In this document: piece after piece, positions 26,009 through 35,894 of the stretch
How positions within the stretch are numbered: position 1 is the first letter of the stretch
Layout: each line of letters begins with the position of its first letter
NCBI RefSeq assembly: GCF_011516645.4
Contig: NZ_CP088285.1
Span: 992,001 to 1,056,000, forward strand
From: Bradyrhizobium septentrionale
GTDB lineage: Bacteria; Pseudomonadota; Alphaproteobacteria; Rhizobiales; Xanthobacteraceae
Direction of reading: 5' to 3'
Length of the DNA stretch: 64,000 bases
Made by a program: the position numbers and the translations under genes
Notes under the pieces: generated by a model
The model's input: the letters and a program-made list of their open reading frames with translations, nothing else
Told to the model about the DNA's origin: nothing
The model's database searches: none

Positions 26009-28174
26009 TCATTTGGCCGGCGGATTAAGCCGGAATGCATTCTCGACGATGCGCAGGCCCACCTCATTGCCGAGCGACATCAGCGACTCCGGATGGAATT
26101 GCACGCCGCCGACCGGCAGGGTCTTGTGCTCGATCACCATCGCGACGCCGTCTTCGGTGGTCGCGGTCACCGCCAGCACCTCGGGCACGCTGTCGCGCTC
26201 GACATAGAGGGAGTGGTAGCGGCCGATCACGATCTCATTGGGCAGATTGTGCATCAGCCGGCCGCCGCGCACCTGGACGCGCGAGGGACGGCCGTGCGCA
26301 GGCTGACCAAGCTGACCGAGCTGACCGCCGAAATATTCGCCGATCGCCTGCACGCCGAGGCAGACGCCAAAGATCGGCAGCTTCTTCTCGAGCGCAGTGT
26401 CGATGGTTTTCGCGATGCCGAAATCCTCCGGGCGACCCGGCCCGGGCGACAGCACCAGCAGGTCCCAGCCCTTCTTCTTGAGCATGTCCTGGGCATGGAT
26501 ATGCCTGACCACGGTGACGTTGGCACCGACCTGGCGGAAGTAATCGGCCAGCATGTGCACAAAGCTGTCGTCGTGATCGATCAGCAGCACGTTCTTGCCG
26601 GAGCCGGTGGCATCAGGCGCGAAATCCGACAACGGCTTCGGCGGATCGCCGCGCAGCGCCTGGAACAGCGCCGCCGCCTTGACCTGGCACTCGCGGTCCT
26701 CGGCGGCCGGATCCGAGTCGAACAGGCAGGTCGCACCGACCCGCACCTCGGCCAGGCCATCCTTCATGCGGATGGTGCGGATGGTCAGCCCGGTGTTGAT
26801 GCTGCCGTCGAAATTGACGCAGCCGATCGCGCCGGCATACCAGCGCCGCGGCGAGCGCTCGTGGTCCTCGACGAACTGCATCGCCCATAGTTTCGGTGCG
26901 CCGGTCACCGTCACCGCCCAGGCATGGGTGAGGAAAGCGTCGAGCGAATCGAAGCCCGGCCGCAGCATGCCCTCGACGTGATCGACGGTGTGGAACAGTT
27001 TTGAGTAGGTCTCGATCTGCCGCCGCGCCAGCACCTTGATGGTACCGGGCACGCAGACGCGTGCCTTGTCGTTGCGGTCGACGTCGGTGCACATGTTGAG
27101 CTCGAACTCGTCCTTCTCCGAGTTCAACAGCTTGCGGATCTGCTCGGCATCGCCGATCGAGTCCGAGCCGCGCGCGATGGTGCCCGAGATCGGGCAGGTC
27201 TCGACCCGGCGGCCGTCGGAGCGCACGAACATCTCCGGCGAGGCGGAGACCAGGAATTCGCCGTCGCCGAGATTCATCAGCGCGCCATAGGGCGACGGGT
27301 TGATGCGGCAGAGCCGCTGGAACACTTCCGCCGGCGACCGTTCGCAGGGCTCGCCAAACAATTGCCCGGGCACCGCCTCGAACAAATCGCCGCGCGCGAA
27401 GGCCGCGCGCGCGACCTCGACCGTGGCCTGGTATTCGCCCGGAGCATGATCGGCAAAGCCCTGCCGGCCGTTCCTGGCGTAAAGGCTCGGCGCGGTCCCG
27501 TGCGACTGGCCGGCGGTTGATTTGCCCTTCCAGGAGAATTCGTAATTCAACGCCACGCCGCGGCCGGTGGCGCGGTCATAGGCGAGCAGGCGATCCGGCA
27601 CGTAGAGCACGATGTCGCGCTGGTCGGCCTCGCGGGCGCGCTTCTGCACGATATCCTCGATCTGGAACACGAGGTCGTAGGCGAAGGCGCCGAACAGGCC
27701 GAGCAGCGGATCGGCATTGGAGGTGAATGCCGCCACCATGTCGCGCACCAGCGACATCACGCTGGCGCGGCGGGTGCGCTGGTCTTCCTGGACCGGCGCG
27801 GCACCGCGGATGATATGGCCGGCGAGCCTGGTGGCACTACGCTCGGAGATCACGACGCAGGGCTCGCGCAGCACGTCGCCGAGGAAGGCGATCAAGACCT
27901 CGCCGCGCGGGTTCAGCGCCTGCAATGAGAAATTGGTACCCGACGTCTCCAGTACCAGCGGCGGATCGGCAAAGCCGAGGTCAAAGCTCTCGTAGCGGCC
28001 CGGCACCGTCGTGCCCGAGGACAGCACCACGCCGCGGCGGCGGTCCAACAGCGCGATCAGATCGTCGAGGCGGTTGGCGCCGCCGGTGAACTGCTCGACC
28101 ACGCGCGCGACGGCAAGGCCGCCATTGGTGAGGTATTCGCTCTTGGCCGGCAGGGAGAAGACTGTCCTGTTCAT
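26009..28174 (-). CDS. trpE(G): Fused anthranilate synthase TrpE-TrpG
   Basis: The 721-residue protein makes anthranilate from chorismate and glutamine, the first step of tryptophan synthesis. The chorismate-binding TrpE part spans ~1-510 ([30 protein letters not shown]). The TrpG amidotransferase spans ~530-720, with [12 protein letters not shown], nucleophile Cys in [16 protein letters not shown] and the His-Glu end [14 protein letters not shown]. The single-gene fusion is typical of Rhizobiales. A leader peptide with two Trp codons and an attenuator lie upstream. apt follows after 14 bp. Confidence 0.96.
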   Translation of the reverse strand: MNRTVFSLPAKSEYLTNGGLAVARVVEQFTGGANRLDDLIALLDRRRGVVLSSGTTVPGRYESFDLGFADPPLVLETSGTNFSLQALNPRGEVLIAFLGDVLREPCVVISERSATRLAGHIIRGAAPVQEDQRTRRASVMSLVRDMVAAFTSNADPLLGLFGAFAYDLVFQIEDIVQKRAREADQRDIVLYVPDRLLAYDRATGRGVALNYEFSWKGKSTAGQSHGTAPSLYARNGRQGFADHAPGEYQATVEVARAAFARGDLFEAVPGQLFGEPCERSPAEVFQRLCRINPSPYGALMNLGDGEFLVSASPEMFVRSDGRRVETCPISGTIARGSDSIGDAEQIRKLLNSEKDEFELNMCTDVDRNDKARVCVPGTIKVLARRQIETYSKLFHTVDHVEGMLRPGFDSLDAFLTHAWAVTVTGAPKLWAMQFVEDHERSPRRWYAGAIGCVNFDGSINTGLTIRTIRMKDGLAEVRVGATCLFDSDPAAEDRECQVKAAALFQALRGDPPKPLSDFAPDATGSGKNVLLIDHDDSFVHMLADYFRQVGANVTVVRHIHAQDMLKKKGWDLLVLSPGPGRPEDFGIAKTIDTALEKKLPIFGVCLGVQAIGEYFGGQLGQLGQPAHGRPSRVQVRGGRLMHNLPNEIVIGRYHSLYVERDSVPEVLAVTATTEDGVAMVIEHKTLPVGGVQFHPESLMSLGNEVGLRIVENAFRLNPPAK

Positions 28175-28215
28175 GTGATCCTCTTACGAGACTTGGGAAG
28201 AGAGCGCCACACAGG

Positions 28216-28253
28216 ACAAACGAAGGGCCGTCGCACTGCGATGGCGACCTTCG
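28216..28253 (-). terminator. trp attenuator terminator hairpin
   Basis: On the minus strand CGAAGGTCGC (from 28253) pairs with GCGA and CCCTTCG (ending 28221) with a three-base bulge, then TTTGT. It lies between the leader peptide stop (28286) and the trpEG start (28174), as an attenuator should. Confidence 0.65.
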
Positions 28254-28285
28254 ACGACTTTTGGAAATGAAATCGCACCGGCCAC

Positions 28286-28336
28286 CTATGAGGAGGTGGG
28301 CCACCAACGACGGGATGGGCTGGCAACGGTGCGCAT
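28286..28336 (-). CDS. trpL: trp leader peptide with tandem Trp codons
   Basis: A 16-residue peptide, MRTVASPSRRWWPTSS, with adjacent Trp codons; its stop is TAG at 28286. It lies 112 bp before trpEG and is followed by the attenuator hairpin. When charged tRNA-Trp is scarce, the ribosome should stall at the Trp pair and prevent termination. A strong promoter sits so close that the predicted first transcribed base is the A of the ATG, so the leader is probably translated without a 5' leader, as known for rhizobial trpL. Confidence 0.85.
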   Translation of the reverse strand: MRTVASPSRRWWPTSS

Positions 28337-28342
28337 GGCCGT

Positions 28343-28371
28343 TACACACCACCCGGCGCGGGCCGTGTCAA
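28343..28371 (-). promoter_or_regulatory. trpL-trpEG promoter
   Basis: On the minus strand TTGACA (28371-28366), a 17-base spacer and TGTGTA (28348-28343) form a sigma-70-type promoter. Six bases later comes the trpL ATG. Confidence 0.7.
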
Positions 28372-28514
28372 GGGATGGCCGGTGCCCTTGCTCCTGCCCC
28401 TGCCCCAAGGCGGGACGGCCTTTTTCCGGTTCGCACGGCGGGGAATCCGCGTAGGATTTGTGGAAATGGCGGCCGATCGGCCGCCCAAAAAACAGACAGA
28501 TGGCGGAGGCGCAG

Positions 28515-29510
28515 ATGGCGATTTTGGGTCTCGGATATGCCGGCTTCGGCTCCGACGCGCTCGACGACTGGCGGCAATTCGGCACCGGCCTGGTCGGGCT
28601 GCAAGCCATCGAGCGCGGCAATTCGCTGCTCGCCTTCCGGATGGACGATCGCAAGCAACGCATCGTGATCGACCGCGCGCAGGGCGAAGGCACCAGGTTC
28701 TTCGGCTGGGAGGTGGCGGACGCCGCAGCGCTCGACGCGCTGGCGGCGCGGCTCGAGCATGCCGGCGTCGCCGTAACCGCCGAGCCGCAGGCGCTCGCCG
28801 ACGCGCGGCGGGTGCGCGGCCTGATCTCGTTCCAGGACCCGGCCGGCAACCGGCTCGAAGCGTTCCATGGCCCGGAGATCGACGACACGCCGTTCAAGCC
28901 GGGCCGCTCGATCTCCGGTTTCCGCACCGGCGCGCTCGGCCTCGGCCACGCGGTGCTGACGGTCGAGAACATCGCGCCGGTCATGAGCTTCTATGTCGAC
29001 GTGCTCGGCTTCGCCCTGAGCGACTACATCGAAAAGCCGTTCCGCGCCTATTTCTTTCACGTCAATGCCCGCCACCACTCGCTCGCGCTGATCGAGACCG
29101 GGACGAACGGCATGCATCACCTGATGGTCGAGCTGTTCTCGCTCGACGATGTCGGCCAAGCCTACGACATTGCGATGAAGGAGGACCGGGTCAACGTCAC
29201 GCTCGGCCGTCACACCAACGATTTGATGACGTCGTTCTACGCCAAGTCGCCGTCAGCCTTCATGGTCGAGTGCGGCTGGGGCGGCCGCGAGATCGACCCG
29301 ACAAACTGGACACCGTTCGAGATGGTTGACGGCCCGAGCCTGTGGGGCCACGAGCGCGTCTGGCTGTCAGCCGAGGACCGCGCCGTCGCGCGCGGGATGC
29401 GCATGCGCGCCGCCGCCGAGGGCAAGCGCGCCCCGGTGCAGGTGCTGGAAGGCAATTTCAAGCTGATGTCGGGGACCTGCCCGTGGTGGGACGGGGTGAA
29501 GAACGCATAA
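28515..29510 (+). CDS. Extradiol ring-cleavage dioxygenase-like (BphC type, VOC fold)
   Basis: The 331-residue product has two vicinal-oxygen-chelate domains (each ~140 residues). It starts MAILGLGYAGFGSDALDDW like 2,3-dihydroxybiphenyl 1,2-dioxygenases. The metal ligands expected for the active domain are visible: His in LGLGHAVLTVEN (~142), His in ARHHSLALIE, Glu in AFMVECGWGG; VTLGRHTNDLMTSFY is also family-typical. ATG at 28515 is preferred over 28500 because GGAGG lies five bases before it. No other aromatic-degradation gene is adjacent; a dienelactone hydrolase lies downstream on the other strand. Confidence 0.87.
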   Translation: MAILGLGYAGFGSDALDDWRQFGTGLVGLQAIERGNSLLAFRMDDRKQRIVIDRAQGEGTRFFGWEVADAAALDALAARLEHAGVAVTAEPQALADARRVRGLISFQDPAGNRLEAFHGPEIDDTPFKPGRSISGFRTGALGLGHAVLTVENIAPVMSFYVDVLGFALSDYIEKPFRAYFFHVNARHHSLALIETGTNGMHHLMVELFSLDDVGQAYDIAMKEDRVNVTLGRHTNDLMTSFYAKSPSAFMVECGWGGREIDPTNWTPFEMVDGPSLWGHERVWLSAEDRAVARGMRMRAAAEGKRAPVQVLEGNFKLMSGTCPWWDGVKNA

Positions 29511-29516
29511 CGATTG

Positions 29517-29656
29517 CGTTCCCGGCCTAGTGCGCAATTGCGCACGGGGGCCGGGACCCATAACCACAGGGCGCAATTGTTTGGCAAAGCCGTCGACCAG
29601 CTTCCTTTGATCACGACCGCCGCGGCGTATGGGTCCCGGCCTTCGCCGGGACGACA
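29517..29656. repeat. Intergenic palindromic repeat with GTGCGCAATTGCGCAC core
   Basis: It holds GTGCGCAATTGCGCAC at 29530-29545, then CCGGGACCCATAACCAC, and ends GGTCCCGGCCTTCGCCGGGACGAC. The same blocks occur at 9295-9446 and 19547-19664. It lies between convergent genes. Confidence 0.8.
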
Positions 29657-29680
29657 GCGGTGGCCGTAGCGGGCAGCCTC

Positions 29681-30355
29681 TTACCCCAAATGCTTCCTGA
29701 AAAACTCCGTCGCCCGGCCCCAGGCCAGTTCTGCACAGTGCCGGTCGTGCACCGACAAACGCTGCTCGTTGCCGAAACCGTGCTCGGCGTCATAGCGGAA
29801 CAGCTCCAGCGATTTGCCGGCGGCGTTCATCGCTTTCTCAAACCCGTCGACCAGCGCCGGCGTGCACCAGTCGTCCTTGGTAGCAAAATGCCCCTGCAGC
29901 GGAATCTTGACGTCCGCCGGCTTGGCCGCCTGCTCCGGCGGAATGCCGTAGAACACCACACCGGCCGTCAGCTCCGGGATCTTGGTGGCGCCGATGATGG
30001 TCACCGCGCCACCGAGGCAGAAGCCGGTCAGGCCGACCTTGGTGCCGCTCTTGGCAAGGTATTGCGCGGCGCCGCGCACGGTCTGCGTGGTGGCATCCAT
30101 GAAGTCGAGCGAGTTCATCTCTTTGCCGGCCGCGTCGGTGTCGTGATACGGCACCACCTTGCCCTTGTAGAGATCGGGCGCCAGCGCATCGAAGCCGGCC
30201 AGCGCGAAGCGGTCGCACATTCCCTTGATCTGGTCCTGCAGGCCCCACCATTCCTGGATCACGACCACGCCCGGCGCGTTGCCGCGCGCGGCATTGGCGA
30301 GATAGCCTGACGCTTCCTTGCCGTCCGGACGCTTGAAGCTGATGCTGGTACCCAT
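29681..30355 (-). CDS. Dienelactone hydrolase family protein
   Basis: The 224-residue alpha/beta hydrolase has the catalytic Cys in GLTGFCLGGAVTI, Asp in FATKDDWCTP and His in YDAEHGFGN, the Cys-His-Asp triad of dienelactone hydrolases. QEWWGLQDQIKGMCDRFALAGF is a family line. The classical reaction opens dienelactone to maleylacetate, but many members act on other esters. ATG at 30355 has GGAGG before it. An extradiol dioxygenase-like gene lies convergent across a repeat. Confidence 0.9.
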   Translation of the reverse strand: MGTSISFKRPDGKEASGYLANAARGNAPGVVVIQEWWGLQDQIKGMCDRFALAGFDALAPDLYKGKVVPYHDTDAAGKEMNSLDFMDATTQTVRGAAQYLAKSGTKVGLTGFCLGGAVTIIGATKIPELTAGVVFYGIPPEQAAKPADVKIPLQGHFATKDDWCTPALVDGFEKAMNAAGKSLELFRYDAEHGFGNEQRLSVHDRHCAELAWGRATEFFRKHLG

Positions 30356-30487
30356 GAGTTCCTCCGCAATGTTTGCCGGCTGATTGGCCGGCATCTTGTC
30401 CGCACTCGGTGACGGACGCAATCGCCCTGCGGCGGGCTCGCGCACTCGTCATCTCCGCGCATTGGCGCCGCGTGCGTCCCGCACAAC

Positions 30488-30513
30488 AAAAAAGCCCCCG
30501 AAGGGGCTTTTTC
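30488..30513. terminator. Bidirectional rho-independent terminator after fbcH
   Basis: AAAAAAGCCCCCGAAGGGGCTTTTTC is a GC stem with A and T runs at both ends. It sits 21 bp after the fbcH stop and would end the fbcFH transcript. Confidence 0.9.
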
Positions 30514-30533
30514 AAACTCGCTACCTAACGAGG

Positions 30534-32606
30534 TCAGTGGGCGTCGGCCCAGACCTTGCGCTTGGTGAAGTACATCAGGATCGCGAACACGATCAGGAAG
30601 AAGAACACCTGCATGCCGATCCGCTTGCGCTCCTCCATGTGCGGCTCGGCGGCCCACATCAGGAACGTGGTGACGTCGTGCGCATACTGCTTCACTGTCG
30701 CCGGCGAACCGTCATCGAAGGTCACCTGACCGTCGGACAGCGGCTTCGGCATCTTGATCGAGTGGCCCGGGAAGTACTTGTTGTAGTACGAGCCTTCCGG
30801 AATCGTGACGCCGGCCGGAGCCTTGTCCTCGAAGCCCTGCAGGATGGCATCGACGTAGTCGGGGCCCTGCTCCTGGTACTGGCTGAAGAAGTCGATCACG
30901 AACTGCGGGAAGCCGCGCTTGTAGGACCGCGCCTTGGTGATCAGCGAGAGATCGGGCGGTGCAGCGCCGCCATTGGCCACACGCGCTGCCTGCTCGTTCG
31001 GGAACGGCGACGGGAAGTAATCCGCCGGGCGGCCCGGACGTTCGAACATTTCGCCCTGGTCGTTCGGGCCGTCCTTGATCTTGTACTCGGACGCGAACGC
31101 CGCCGCCTGCGCCACCGAATAGCCGGGGCCGCCGGCATCGGCGAGGTTGCGGAACGCGACATAGGACAGGCCGTGACAGGCCGAGCAGACTTCCTTGTAG
31201 ACCTTCAGGCCACGCTGCAGCGAGCCGCGGTCATACTTGCCGAAAGGGCCGGAGAACGACCAACTCTGTGCCGGCGGCGCATTGCCACCCTCCTCGGCCT
31301 TGGCGTTCTGGGTGCTGCCGGCGAACAGGCCGCCGGCCACCACCAGCGCAAGCATCACGGAGGCTGCGGTCACGACCCTGCCCTTGCTCTTCGCCAGCAC
31401 GTCGTCGGCGATCGAGTTCGGCAGCGGGCGCGGCGTCTCGATGCGGGAGAGCAGCGGCAGCACGATCAGGAAGTAGGCGAAGTAGCAGACCGTCAGGATG
31501 CGGCCGGCGATGACGTAGATGCCTTCCGGCGGCTGCGAGCCGAGATAGCCGAGCAGGATGCAGACCACGACGAAGATCCAGAAGAACTGCTTGGCCAGCG
31601 GACGATACTTCGAGGACCGGGTCCGCGCGTTGTCGAGCCAGGGCAGGAACGCCAGGATGACGATCGCGCCGAACATTGCCACCACGCCGGCGAGCTTGTT
31701 CGGGATCGAACGCAGGATCGCGTAGAACGGCAGGTAGTACCATTCAGGCACGATGTGCGCCGGGGTCACGCCGGGGTTCGCCGGGATGTAGTTGTCGGCG
31801 TCGCCGAGATAGTTCGGCATGTAGAAGATGAACCAGGCGAAGAAGATCAGGAAGCAGGACACGCCGAACGCGTCCTTGATCGTCGCATAGGGCGTGAACG
31901 GGACGCTGTCCTTCTCGGTCTTGGCCTCGACGCCGGCCGGGTTGTTCTGACCCGCGACGTGCAGCGCCCAGACGTGCAGCACGACCACGCCGGCGATCAC
32001 GAACGGCAGCAGATAGTGCAGCGAGAAGAAGCGGTTCAGCGTCGGGTTGCCGACCGAATAGCCGCCCCACAGCAAGGTCACGATGCTCTCGCCGAAATAG
32101 GGAATTGCCGAGAACAGGTTGGTGATGACGGTCGCGCCCCAGAAGCTCATCTGGCCCCACGGCAGCACGTAGCCCATGAAGCCGGTCGCCATCATCAAGA
32201 GGTAGATGATGACGCCGAGGATCCACAGCACCTCGCGCGGCTCCTTGTACGACCCGTAATAGAGACCGCGGAACATGTGGACGTAGACCGCGAAGAAGAA
32301 CATCGACGCGCCGCAGGCGTGCATGTTGCGCAGCAGCCAGCCGTAATTGACGTCACGGACGATCAGCTCAACCGATTTGAAGGCGAGGTCGGCGTGCGGC
32401 GTGTAGTGCATCGCCAGGATCACGCCGGTCAGGATCTGCAAACCCAGCATCAGCGACAGAATGGCGCCGAAGGTCCACCAGTAGTTCAGGTTGCGCGGCG
32501 TCGGGTAGGCCACGAAGGAAGAGTGGACCAGGCCCATGATCGGAAGGCGCCGTTCGATCCACTTCAAGGCGGGGTTGCTCGGTTGAAAATCAGATGGTCC
32601 GCTCAT
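30534..32606 (-). CDS. fbcH: Fused cytochrome b / cytochrome c1 (complex III)
   Basis: The 690-residue precursor joins cytochrome b (~1-410, eight membrane segments, His-rich heme helices, [18 protein letters not shown]) to cytochrome c1 (~430-690). The c1 part has heme-binding CSACH near 471 and a C-terminal anchor ending [10 protein letters not shown]. In Bradyrhizobium the precursor is cut into the two subunits by signal peptidase; a likely site is after the AKAEEG region. Complex III oxidises quinol and reduces cytochrome c. It is 72 bp downstream of fbcF, across a strong hairpin. Confidence 0.96.
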   Translation of the reverse strand: MSGPSDFQPSNPALKWIERRLPIMGLVHSSFVAYPTPRNLNYWWTFGAILSLMLGLQILTGVILAMHYTPHADLAFKSVELIVRDVNYGWLLRNMHACGASMFFFAVYVHMFRGLYYGSYKEPREVLWILGVIIYLLMMATGFMGYVLPWGQMSFWGATVITNLFSAIPYFGESIVTLLWGGYSVGNPTLNRFFSLHYLLPFVIAGVVVLHVWALHVAGQNNPAGVEAKTEKDSVPFTPYATIKDAFGVSCFLIFFAWFIFYMPNYLGDADNYIPANPGVTPAHIVPEWYYLPFYAILRSIPNKLAGVVAMFGAIVILAFLPWLDNARTRSSKYRPLAKQFFWIFVVVCILLGYLGSQPPEGIYVIAGRILTVCYFAYFLIVLPLLSRIETPRPLPNSIADDVLAKSKGRVVTAASVMLALVVAGGLFAGSTQNAKAEEGGNAPPAQSWSFSGPFGKYDRGSLQRGLKVYKEVCSACHGLSYVAFRNLADAGGPGYSVAQAAAFASEYKIKDGPNDQGEMFERPGRPADYFPSPFPNEQAARVANGGAAPPDLSLITKARSYKRGFPQFVIDFFSQYQEQGPDYVDAILQGFEDKAPAGVTIPEGSYYNKYFPGHSIKMPKPLSDGQVTFDDGSPATVKQYAHDVTTFLMWAAEPHMEERKRIGMQVFFFLIVFAILMYFTKRKVWADAH

Positions 32607-32657
32607 TGATGCGATCCTGAAGAAGAAAAACGACGCGATGGGTCCAAGGGGAAGCCG

Positions 32658-32680
32658 AAGTCCCGGAGGGTCCGGGACTT
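32658..32680. promoter_or_regulatory. Hairpin overlapping the fbcF stop codon
   Basis: AAGTCCCGGA-GGG-TCCGGGACTT is a perfect 10-bp stem with a three-base loop. It covers the fbcF stop codon (32679-32681) and precedes fbcH by 50 bp. It has no T run, so it may protect mRNA or limit readthrough rather than terminate. Confidence 0.6.
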
Positions 32681-33209
32681 AGCCGATCTGGATTTTGGTG
32701 TCGGAAAGGAAGGCGTAGGGCGGCACCGCCAGGTTGGCGGGCGCCGGCCCCTGGCGGATACGACCGGAGGAGTCGTACTGCGAGCCGTGGCAGGGGCAGA
32801 AGAAGCCGTCGTAATTGCCCTCATGGGCGATCGGGATACAGCCGAGATGGGTGCAGATGCCGATCACGACCAGCCACTGGTCGTGGCCGGCCTTGACGCG
32901 GGCCGAGTCGGGCTGCGGATCGGGCAGGCTCGAGAGCGGCACGCTCTGGGCCTCCTGAATCTGCTTCTTGGTGCGGTGGCTGATGTAGATCGGCTTGCCG
33001 CGCCAGAACACCTTGATGTCCTGGCCCTCGGCGATCGGCGCCAGGTCGACCTGGATCGGTGCGCCGGCTGCGATCGTCGCGGCATCCGGGTTCATCTGGG
33101 CAACCATCGGCCACACGGTGGCGGCTGCGCCGACCACGGCGGCAGCTCCGGTTGCAACGAAGAGAAAATCACGGCGTGTCGGATGGTCCGCCGAAGACGC
33201 TGTCGTCAC
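32679..33209 (-). CDS. fbcF: Rieske iron-sulfur protein of complex III
   Basis: The 176-residue protein starts with a twin-arginine signal that stays as anchor ([20 protein letters not shown]). It has the Rieske [2Fe-2S] ligands in CTHLGC and CPCHGSQYD, with the Cys pair forming the stabilising disulfide. It passes electrons from quinol to cytochrome c1. Length is normal. First gene of the fbcFH operon. Confidence 0.96.
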   Translation of the reverse strand: MTTASSADHPTRRDFLFVATGAAAVVGAAATVWPMVAQMNPDAATIAAGAPIQVDLAPIAEGQDIKVFWRGKPIYISHRTKKQIQEAQSVPLSSLPDPQPDSARVKAGHDQWLVVIGICTHLGCIPIAHEGNYDGFFCPCHGSQYDSSGRIRQGPAPANLAVPPYAFLSDTKIQIG

Positions 33210-33486
33210 GATTCCTAGCCCTTTCTTTTCTGCAGCCGGTGGAACCGCCCCAAAGACGCGGAACGCGTCCCGAGAAAGGCTGCCGGCGCCCGCGGCCCCC
33301 GCGGCGGCAGAAAACCGCTATTCCCCACCCCAAATGGCGGAACAGCAGTCCAGAATCGTTCTATTGGCACCCTTGCCGGACGAGCGCAAGCCCGCTATCG
33401 GCTCGCAAACGTGCAATGCACGAAATCAGCGCCGGGCGATGTTTTATTGAGACAATTTCATCCGGTTTTCACAGGTCGTCAGCACC

Positions 33487-33972
33487 ATGCAGATCGCGCT
33501 GTTCCAGCCCGACATTCCCCAGAATACGGGAACGATTCTGCGCCTCTGCGCCTGCCTGGATGTGGCAGCCCACATCATCGAACCGGCGGGGTTCGACGCC
33601 TCGGACCGGAATTTCCGCCGGGCGGGTATGGACTATCTCGACCATGTGCGGTTGAAGCGTCACGACTCATGGTCGAAATTCGAGGAATGGCGGGCCGAGG
33701 CCGCCTGCCGGCTGGTCCTGTTCACGACCAGGGCTGCGAAATCCTATCTTGATTTCGAGTATACGGCCTCCGATGTCCTGCTGTTCGGGCGCGAGACGGC
33801 GGGGGTGACCGACGCAGTGGTGGCCGCCGCGGACGCGCGGCTGGTGATTCCGATCAAGCCGCCCCTGCGCTCGCTCAATGTGGCGGTCACGGCGGCCATG
33901 GCCCTCGGCGAGGCGCTGCGGCAGACCGGTTCGGGAACAGCCGGTTCGGCAACTCAGAGGGATTTTTGGTGA
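33487..33972 (+). CDS. trmL: tRNA (cytidine(34)-2'-O)-methyltransferase
   Basis: The 161-residue SPOUT-class enzyme methylates the wobble-base ribose of tRNA-Leu. It has the family start MQIALFQPDIPQNTGTILRLCACL, the knot segment LLFGRETAGVTDAVV and LVIPIKPPLRSLNVAVTAAMALGEALRQ. It is divergent from fbcF. Its stop overlaps the GTG start of queE by four bases (GTGA), so the two are translationally coupled. Confidence 0.94.
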   Translation: MQIALFQPDIPQNTGTILRLCACLDVAAHIIEPAGFDASDRNFRRAGMDYLDHVRLKRHDSWSKFEEWRAEAACRLVLFTTRAAKSYLDFEYTASDVLLFGRETAGVTDAVVAAADARLVIPIKPPLRSLNVAVTAAMALGEALRQTGSGTAGSATQRDFW

Positions 33973-34601
33973 GCTACGCGGTCAAGGAGATATTTCTCAC
34001 CCTGCAGGGCGAAGGCGCCCATGCGGGCCGCGCCTCCGTGTTCTGCCGCTTCGCCGGCTGCAACCTCTGGAGCGGCCGCGAGCAGGACCGCACTGGGGCC
34101 GTCTGCCGGTTCTGCGACACCGATTTCGTCGGCACCGACGGCACGCTTGGCGGCCGCTATGCCGACGCGGCCGAGCTCGCCAACACCATCGCCGCGCAAT
34201 GGACCGCCGGCGCGGCCGACCGCTACGTGGTCTTGACCGGCGGCGAGCCGCTGCTGCAGGTCGACACCGCCCTGATCGAGGCCCTGCACGGGCATGGCTT
34301 TGCGATCGCGATCGAGACCAACGGAACCATCGCCCCACCCGACGGGCTCGACTGGATCTGCGTCAGCCCCAAGGCCGCGGCCGAGCTCGTGGTGCGCAGG
34401 GGGCACGAGCTCAAGCTGGTCTATCCGCAGGTGGAGAATAAGCCGGAGGATTTCGCGGGGCTGTCATTCGAGCGCTTCTCGCTGCAGCCGATGGACGGCC
34501 CCGACGTGATCGCGAATACCGAGCGCGCGATCGCCTATTGCCTGAAGCACCCGCAATGGCGCCTCAGCGTGCAGACGCACAAGACGCTCGGTATCAGATA
34601 A
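33969..34601 (+). CDS. queE: 7-carboxy-7-deazaguanine synthase QueE
   Basis: The 210-residue radical SAM enzyme turns carboxytetrahydropterin into carboxydeazaguanine for queuosine. It carries the unusual cluster motif C-x14-C-x2-C (GC...VCRFCDTDF), known for one QueE type. VLTGGEPLLQVD is the SAM-binding GGE. GTG at 33969 follows AGAGGG and overlaps the trmL stop; TTG one codon earlier is an alternative. queD follows after 31 bp. Confidence 0.93.
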   Translation: MSYAVKEIFLTLQGEGAHAGRASVFCRFAGCNLWSGREQDRTGAVCRFCDTDFVGTDGTLGGRYADAAELANTIAAQWTAGAADRYVVLTGGEPLLQVDTALIEALHGHGFAIAIETNGTIAPPDGLDWICVSPKAAAELVVRRGHELKLVYPQVENKPEDFAGLSFERFSLQPMDGPDVIANTERAIAYCLKHPQWRLSVQTHKTLGIR

Positions 34602-34632
34602 CTACCCTGGCAGAACTGGATTGTTGAACGAG

Positions 34633-34998
34633 ATGTGGGAATTGACGAAAGCGTTTCGGTTCGAGGCTGCGCATGCGCTTTCCGGAACGACGTTTGGTGT
34701 GAACAGCGAGGAGATTCACGGTCACTCCTTCCGCGCCGAAGTCACGGTGCGCGGTACGCCCGACCCGAAAACCGGGATGGTGATCGATCTCGGCCTGCTG
34801 GAGCGCGCCATGGCCGAGGTGCAGAAAACGCTCGACCACAAGTTCCTGAACAAGATCGAGGCCATCGGCGTGCCGACGCTGGAGAATCTCTCGCGCTTCA
34901 TCTGGGAGCGGCTGCAACATACCGGCAAGCTGACGCGCGTCGCCGTCCATCGCGACAGCTGCAACGAGAGCTGCACCTATTTCGGACCGCAGGGATAG
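34633..34998 (+). CDS. queD: QueD-like 6-carboxytetrahydropterin synthase
   Basis: The 121-residue product has the PTPS zinc ligands His in FRFEAAHAL and HGH in IHGHSF, plus DHKFLN and a C-terminal CNESCTYFG. The expected reaction is conversion of dihydroneopterin triphosphate to carboxytetrahydropterin. The residue equal to the catalytic Cys of E. coli QueD (four before HGH) is Ser here (NSEEIHGH). Position next to queE supports the assignment. ATG at 34633 fits the family start; TTG at 34621 is also possible. Confidence 0.85.
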   Translation: MWELTKAFRFEAAHALSGTTFGVNSEEIHGHSFRAEVTVRGTPDPKTGMVIDLGLLERAMAEVQKTLDHKFLNKIEAIGVPTLENLSRFIWERLQHTGKLTRVAVHRDSCNESCTYFGPQG

Positions 34999-35000
34999 TC

Positions 35001-35894
35001 ATGCTGCCCACAGACCCCGCCATCATCGAAGACCGCAAGGCGCGTGCGCGCGGCTGGTTCGAGGCGCTGCGCAACGACATCTGCGCGGCCTTCGAGACAC
35101 TCGAGGACGATGCCCCCGCAGCGCTCTATCCCGGCGACGCCGGCCGGTTCGTGCGCACCCCCTGGGACCGCACTGACCACACCGGCAAGCCCGGCGGCGG
35201 GGTGATGTCGATCATGAAGGGCCGGCTGTTCGAGAAGGTCGGCGTGCACTGCTCGACCGTGCATGGCGAGTTCGCCCCCGAATTCCGCGCGCAGATTCCC
35301 GGTGCCGCCGATAATCCCAGATTTTGGGCCTCGGGCATTTCGCTGATCGCACATTTGCGCAATCCGAACGTGCCCGCCGTGCATATGAACACCCGCTTCG
35401 TCGTCACCACCAAGGCCTGGTTCGGCGGCGGCGCCGATTTGACGCCGGTGCTGAACCGGCGGCGCACCCAGGAGGACCCCGATACGGTCGCCTTCCATGC
35501 CGCGATGAAAGAGGCGTGCAGCGGGCCGAACGGCGTCGCCGACTACGACAAGTACAAGAAATGGTGCGACGACTATTTCTATCTGCCACACCGCAAGGAA
35601 GCCCGCGGCGTCGGCGGCATCTTCTACGACTGGCACGACAGCGGCGACTGGGACGCCGACCTCGCCTTCACCCAGGACGTCGGGCGCAGCTTCCTGAAAA
35701 TCTATCCCGACCTGGTGCGGCGTAATTTCGCGGCCGCCTGGAGCGCCGAGGATCGCGATGAGCAGCTGATCCGCCGCGGACGCTATGTCGAGTTCAACCT
35801 GCTCTACGATCGCGGCACCATCTTCGGCCTGAAGACCGGCGGCAATGTGGATTCGATCCTGTCGTCGCTGCCGCCGGAGGTGAAATGGCCGTGA
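35001..35894 (+). CDS. hemF: Oxygen-dependent coproporphyrinogen III oxidase
   Basis: The 297-residue enzyme decarboxylates coproporphyrinogen III to protoporphyrinogen IX in heme synthesis. Family lines visible are [78 protein letters not shown] and [33 protein letters not shown]. It starts two bases after queD and overlaps the next gene by ten bases, so it is inside an operon. Confidence 0.96.
   Translation: MLPTDPAIIEDRKARARGWFEALRNDICAAFETLEDDAPAALYPGDAGRFVRTPWDRTDHTGKPGGGVMSIMKGRLFEKVGVHCSTVHGEFAPEFRAQIPGAADNPRFWASGISLIAHLRNPNVPAVHMNTRFVVTTKAWFGGGADLTPVLNRRRTQEDPDTVAFHAAMKEACSGPNGVADYDKYKKWCDDYFYLPHRKEARGVGGIFYDWHDSGDWDADLAFTQDVGRSFLKIYPDLVRRNFAAAWSAEDRDEQLIRRGRYVEFNLLYDRGTIFGLKTGGNVDSILSSLPPEVKWP

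Noticed and set aside
30384-32609. 741-codon plus-strand frame over fbcH
   Set aside because: Antisense shadow of fbcH with His/Arg/Asp-rich nonsense composition.
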